Below, piece by piece: positions 32,331 to 33,651 of a stretch of 33,651 bases of DNA; the stretch's first letter is position 1, and each line of letters opens with the position of its first letter. The stretch lies in contig DASYRL010000020.1 of assembly GCA_036004445.1 (NCBI GenBank), positions 1 through 33,651 on the forward strand. Reading direction: 5' to 3'. Made by a program: the position numbers and the translations under genes. Source of the stretch: DASXUC01 sp036004445. Lineage in GTDB: Bacteria; Sysuimicrobiota; Sysuimicrobiia; Sysuimicrobiales; Kaftiobacteriaceae. The notes below the pieces were generated by a model. The model did not search any database, was not told the origin of the DNA, and saw only the letters and a program-made list of their open reading frames with translations.

Positions 32331-33092
32331 ATGGTCACCGATCAAACCACAAGGGTCGCACCCAGCGATGAAATGAGGCGCACCATACTTAGCCTGATCG
32401 CAGAGAGCAGGTCTCCTATCGGCCAAGGGAACCTCAGTCTGCTACTTCGGAAGAAAGAATATTCCGTTAGCGTCCCGACGATCGGCCGGCGACTACAGGA
32501 GATGGAGTTTGAGGGACTCCTCAAGAAGGCCAGCGTAGACGGGCGGGTGATTACTCCGCGAGGCCGCGCGACCCTCCAGACATGGGAAACCCAGAACCGG
32601 CTTCGCCGGCACGGCGACGCGCTGATCGACCTGCTGAAGCGCGGGGATAAGCAGCACATCGTCGACCTCTTGACCGCCCGCCGGATCATTGAAGGCGAAA
32701 CGGCCGCGCTGGCCGCGCGGAATGCGTCGCCTGAGTCCATACAGAAGATGGAACAGCTGCTGGATGAGCAAGCCGGGAACGTGGCCGCCGGTCAGCTCGG
32801 TGTCGTCGAAGACGCCGCCCTCCATCGGGAGATCGCGCTGGCATCAGGGAATTCCGTCCTCTACTCCATCGTGTCCGTGCTGCGGAGTCATCAGCGCTAT
32901 GACTTTGACGTCGTGCCGACTCTCTTTACCATTCACGGGGCACGGCTCGTAGAAGATCACCGATCGATCCTTGACGCCATCCGCCAGCATGACCCAGAAC
33001 AGGCGCGCGCCGCGATGGATGAGCACCTGCGAAAGTTGACCGACGACATCGAACGTTACTGGCGCCGGTCCAAGAAACACAAGACGCTCTGA
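32331..33092 (+). CDS. Transcription regulator paralogue: NrpR-like winged helix + FCD domain
   Basis: 253 residues from the ATG at 32331, which aligns with the start of the paralogue at 12300 (MVTDQTTR against MATEQTTR) and follows AGAGAGAAG; an ATG at 32286 would add 15 unmatched residues. About two thirds identical by eye to the first copy throughout. The winged helix (SVPTIGRRLQEMEFEGLL, VDGRVITPRGRATL) is almost unchanged, so both should recognise the same DNA. The FCD metal ligands are kept: Asp161, His165, His210, His232. Divergence is concentrated around residues 185-208 (DFDVVPTLFTIHGARL against DFIIASMRTTVGTQL), inside the ligand domain, suggesting different effectors. Nucleotide identity is high near the 3' end. 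Confidence 0.88.
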   Translation: MVTDQTTRVAPSDEMRRTILSLIAESRSPIGQGNLSLLLRKKEYSVSVPTIGRRLQEMEFEGLLKKASVDGRVITPRGRATLQTWETQNRLRRHGDALIDLLKRGDKQHIVDLLTARRIIEGETAALAARNASPESIQKMEQLLDEQAGNVAAGQLGVVEDAALHREIALASGNSVLYSIVSVLRSHQRYDFDVVPTLFTIHGARLVEDHRSILDAIRQHDPEQARAAMDEHLRKLTDDIERYWRRSKKHKTL

Positions 33093-33118
33093 AGAATCCG
33101 GCGAGAGAGGACCGATCG

Positions 33119-33651
33119 ATGGAGACTCGGAACCTGCCCCTCCTTCGTTCGAGGCTGGAAGCCGCGGAATTGGATGCCATCGTTGCCATAAACCGAAAGA
33201 GTGTCATCTACCTGTCCAACGCGCCAACGGCGTCGAGCCATCAGCAGCTCCGCGCCGATGGTCCCCGGATTTGCTTCGTCGTCTGGCCCGCCGAGGGAAA
33301 CCCCGTCTTGATCGTCGGGGAGTTGGAGCGGGAGGTCACGGCGGAATTCGCGTGGATCCCAACGATTGAGACCTACCCCGAGTACGCGCAGACCCCCTAC
33401 CAGAAGCTGTCGGAGGTGCTCGACGCCCTCGGACTCCGCGGCAAGCGCATCGGCATCGAGCGGCGGGCCGTCGGAGTCCCATACTGGGAGCGCTTCGCGG
33501 CATCGCAGCCCGGCACGACCTTCATCGAAGCGGGCCCCTTGCTGGACGCCGTGCGCGCCCAGAAAACCGAGGCCGAGATCGCGATCTTCCGCCGTTCCTG
33601 CTCGCTCCTCGACCGCGTCTTCCTCTCCGTGTTCTCGATGGCCCGGCCGGG
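33119..33651 (+). CDS. M24 family peptidase (creatinase/Xaa-Pro dipeptidase), N-terminal part
   Basis: Runs off the window after 177 codons. ATG at 33119 with GAGAGAGGA about 7 nt upstream, 26 bp after the regulator stop, so cotranscribed with it. The visible part is the creatinase N-terminal domain: LPLLRSRLEAAELDAIVAIN, SVIYLSNAPTASSHQ, ICFVVWPAEGNPVLIVGELE, RGKRIGIERRAVGVPYWERF and LLDAVRAQKTEAEIAIFRRS, the last being the typical linker to the pita-bread catalytic domain (KT-EAEIA). The metal-binding half lies outside, so activity cannot be judged. Expected to act on Xaa-Pro dipeptides or creatine-like amidines. Confidence 0.87.
   Translation, partial: METRNLPLLRSRLEAAELDAIVAINRKSVIYLSNAPTASSHQQLRADGPRICFVVWPAEGNPVLIVGELEREVTAEFAWIPTIETYPEYAQTPYQKLSEVLDALGLRGKRIGIERRAVGVPYWERFAASQPGTTFIEAGPLLDAVRAQKTEAEIAIFRRSCSLLDRVFLSVFSMARP

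Noticed and set aside
1..33651. tRNA, rRNA, CRISPR, insertion sequence or attachment site
   Set aside because: No cloverleaf, repeat-spacer array, transposase or terminal repeats seen on reading; the duplicated regulators are not flanked by repeats.

Overview
The window is a GC-rich bacterial segment with dense gene packing, many 4-bp start/stop overlaps and frequent GTG and TTG starts. I cannot name the organism. The three peptide-binding proteins carry cleavable signal peptides without a lipobox cysteine, which suggests soluble periplasmic proteins and a two-membrane envelope (inference). No rRNA, tRNA, insertion sequence, phage gene or CRISPR array was seen.

Layout. (A) 1-9785, minus strand: one seven-gene operon read right to left. 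It encodes DppB permease, peptide-binding protein, DppC permease, HyuA, HyuB (hydantoinase/oxoprolinase pair), an M20 dipeptidase-like hydrolase and a cyclic amidohydrolase cut by the window edge. (B) 9786-10004: a divergent control region with two promoters, each followed at once by a palindromic operator. (C) 10005-14644, plus strand: a five-gene operon of a fold-type-I PLP enzyme, a DUF1805/YunC protein, a small conserved protein, a transcription regulator (NrpR-like winged helix joined to an FCD domain) and an acetolactate-synthase-like ThDP enzyme. (D) 14693-31721, minus strand: a long catabolic array. Read right to left it holds an S9 prolyl-oligopeptidase-like enzyme, an IclR regulator, a cysteine hydrolase, two tandem peptide-binding proteins, DppB, DppC, a cupin, a maleylacetate-reductase-like dehydrogenase, an LLM flavin oxidoreductase, an M14-like peptidase fused to a GATase-like domain, an AspA/AstE-type deacylase, a second LLM enzyme and an M19 membrane dipeptidase. 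(E) 32136-33651, plus strand: a third copy of the same promoter-operator module, a structured leader, a second copy of the winged-helix/FCD regulator and the start of an M24 (creatinase/prolidase) peptidase.

The theme is uptake and breakdown of peptides or peptide-like cyclic amides. Two oligopeptide permeases, neither with its own ATPase gene, feed a set of amide-bond hydrolases from many families (M14, M19, M20, M24, S9, cyclic amidohydrolase, HyuAB, isochorismatase-like). Flavin, iron/NAD, PLP and ThDP enzymes may then process the products.

The strongest new observation is a promoter-operator module found three times (9843-9896, 9937-9987, 32136-32185): TTGACA, 17-18 bp, a -10 box, then 5-6 bp, then a palindrome of the type TAATCA-n-TGATTA. 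It links operons A, C and E. Two paralogous regulators are encoded beside these sites and are the obvious candidates to bind them. A separate pair of overlapping palindromes at 28029-28055 shares a 10-mer with the start of the IclR gene and probably marks a second regulon covering the array in D.
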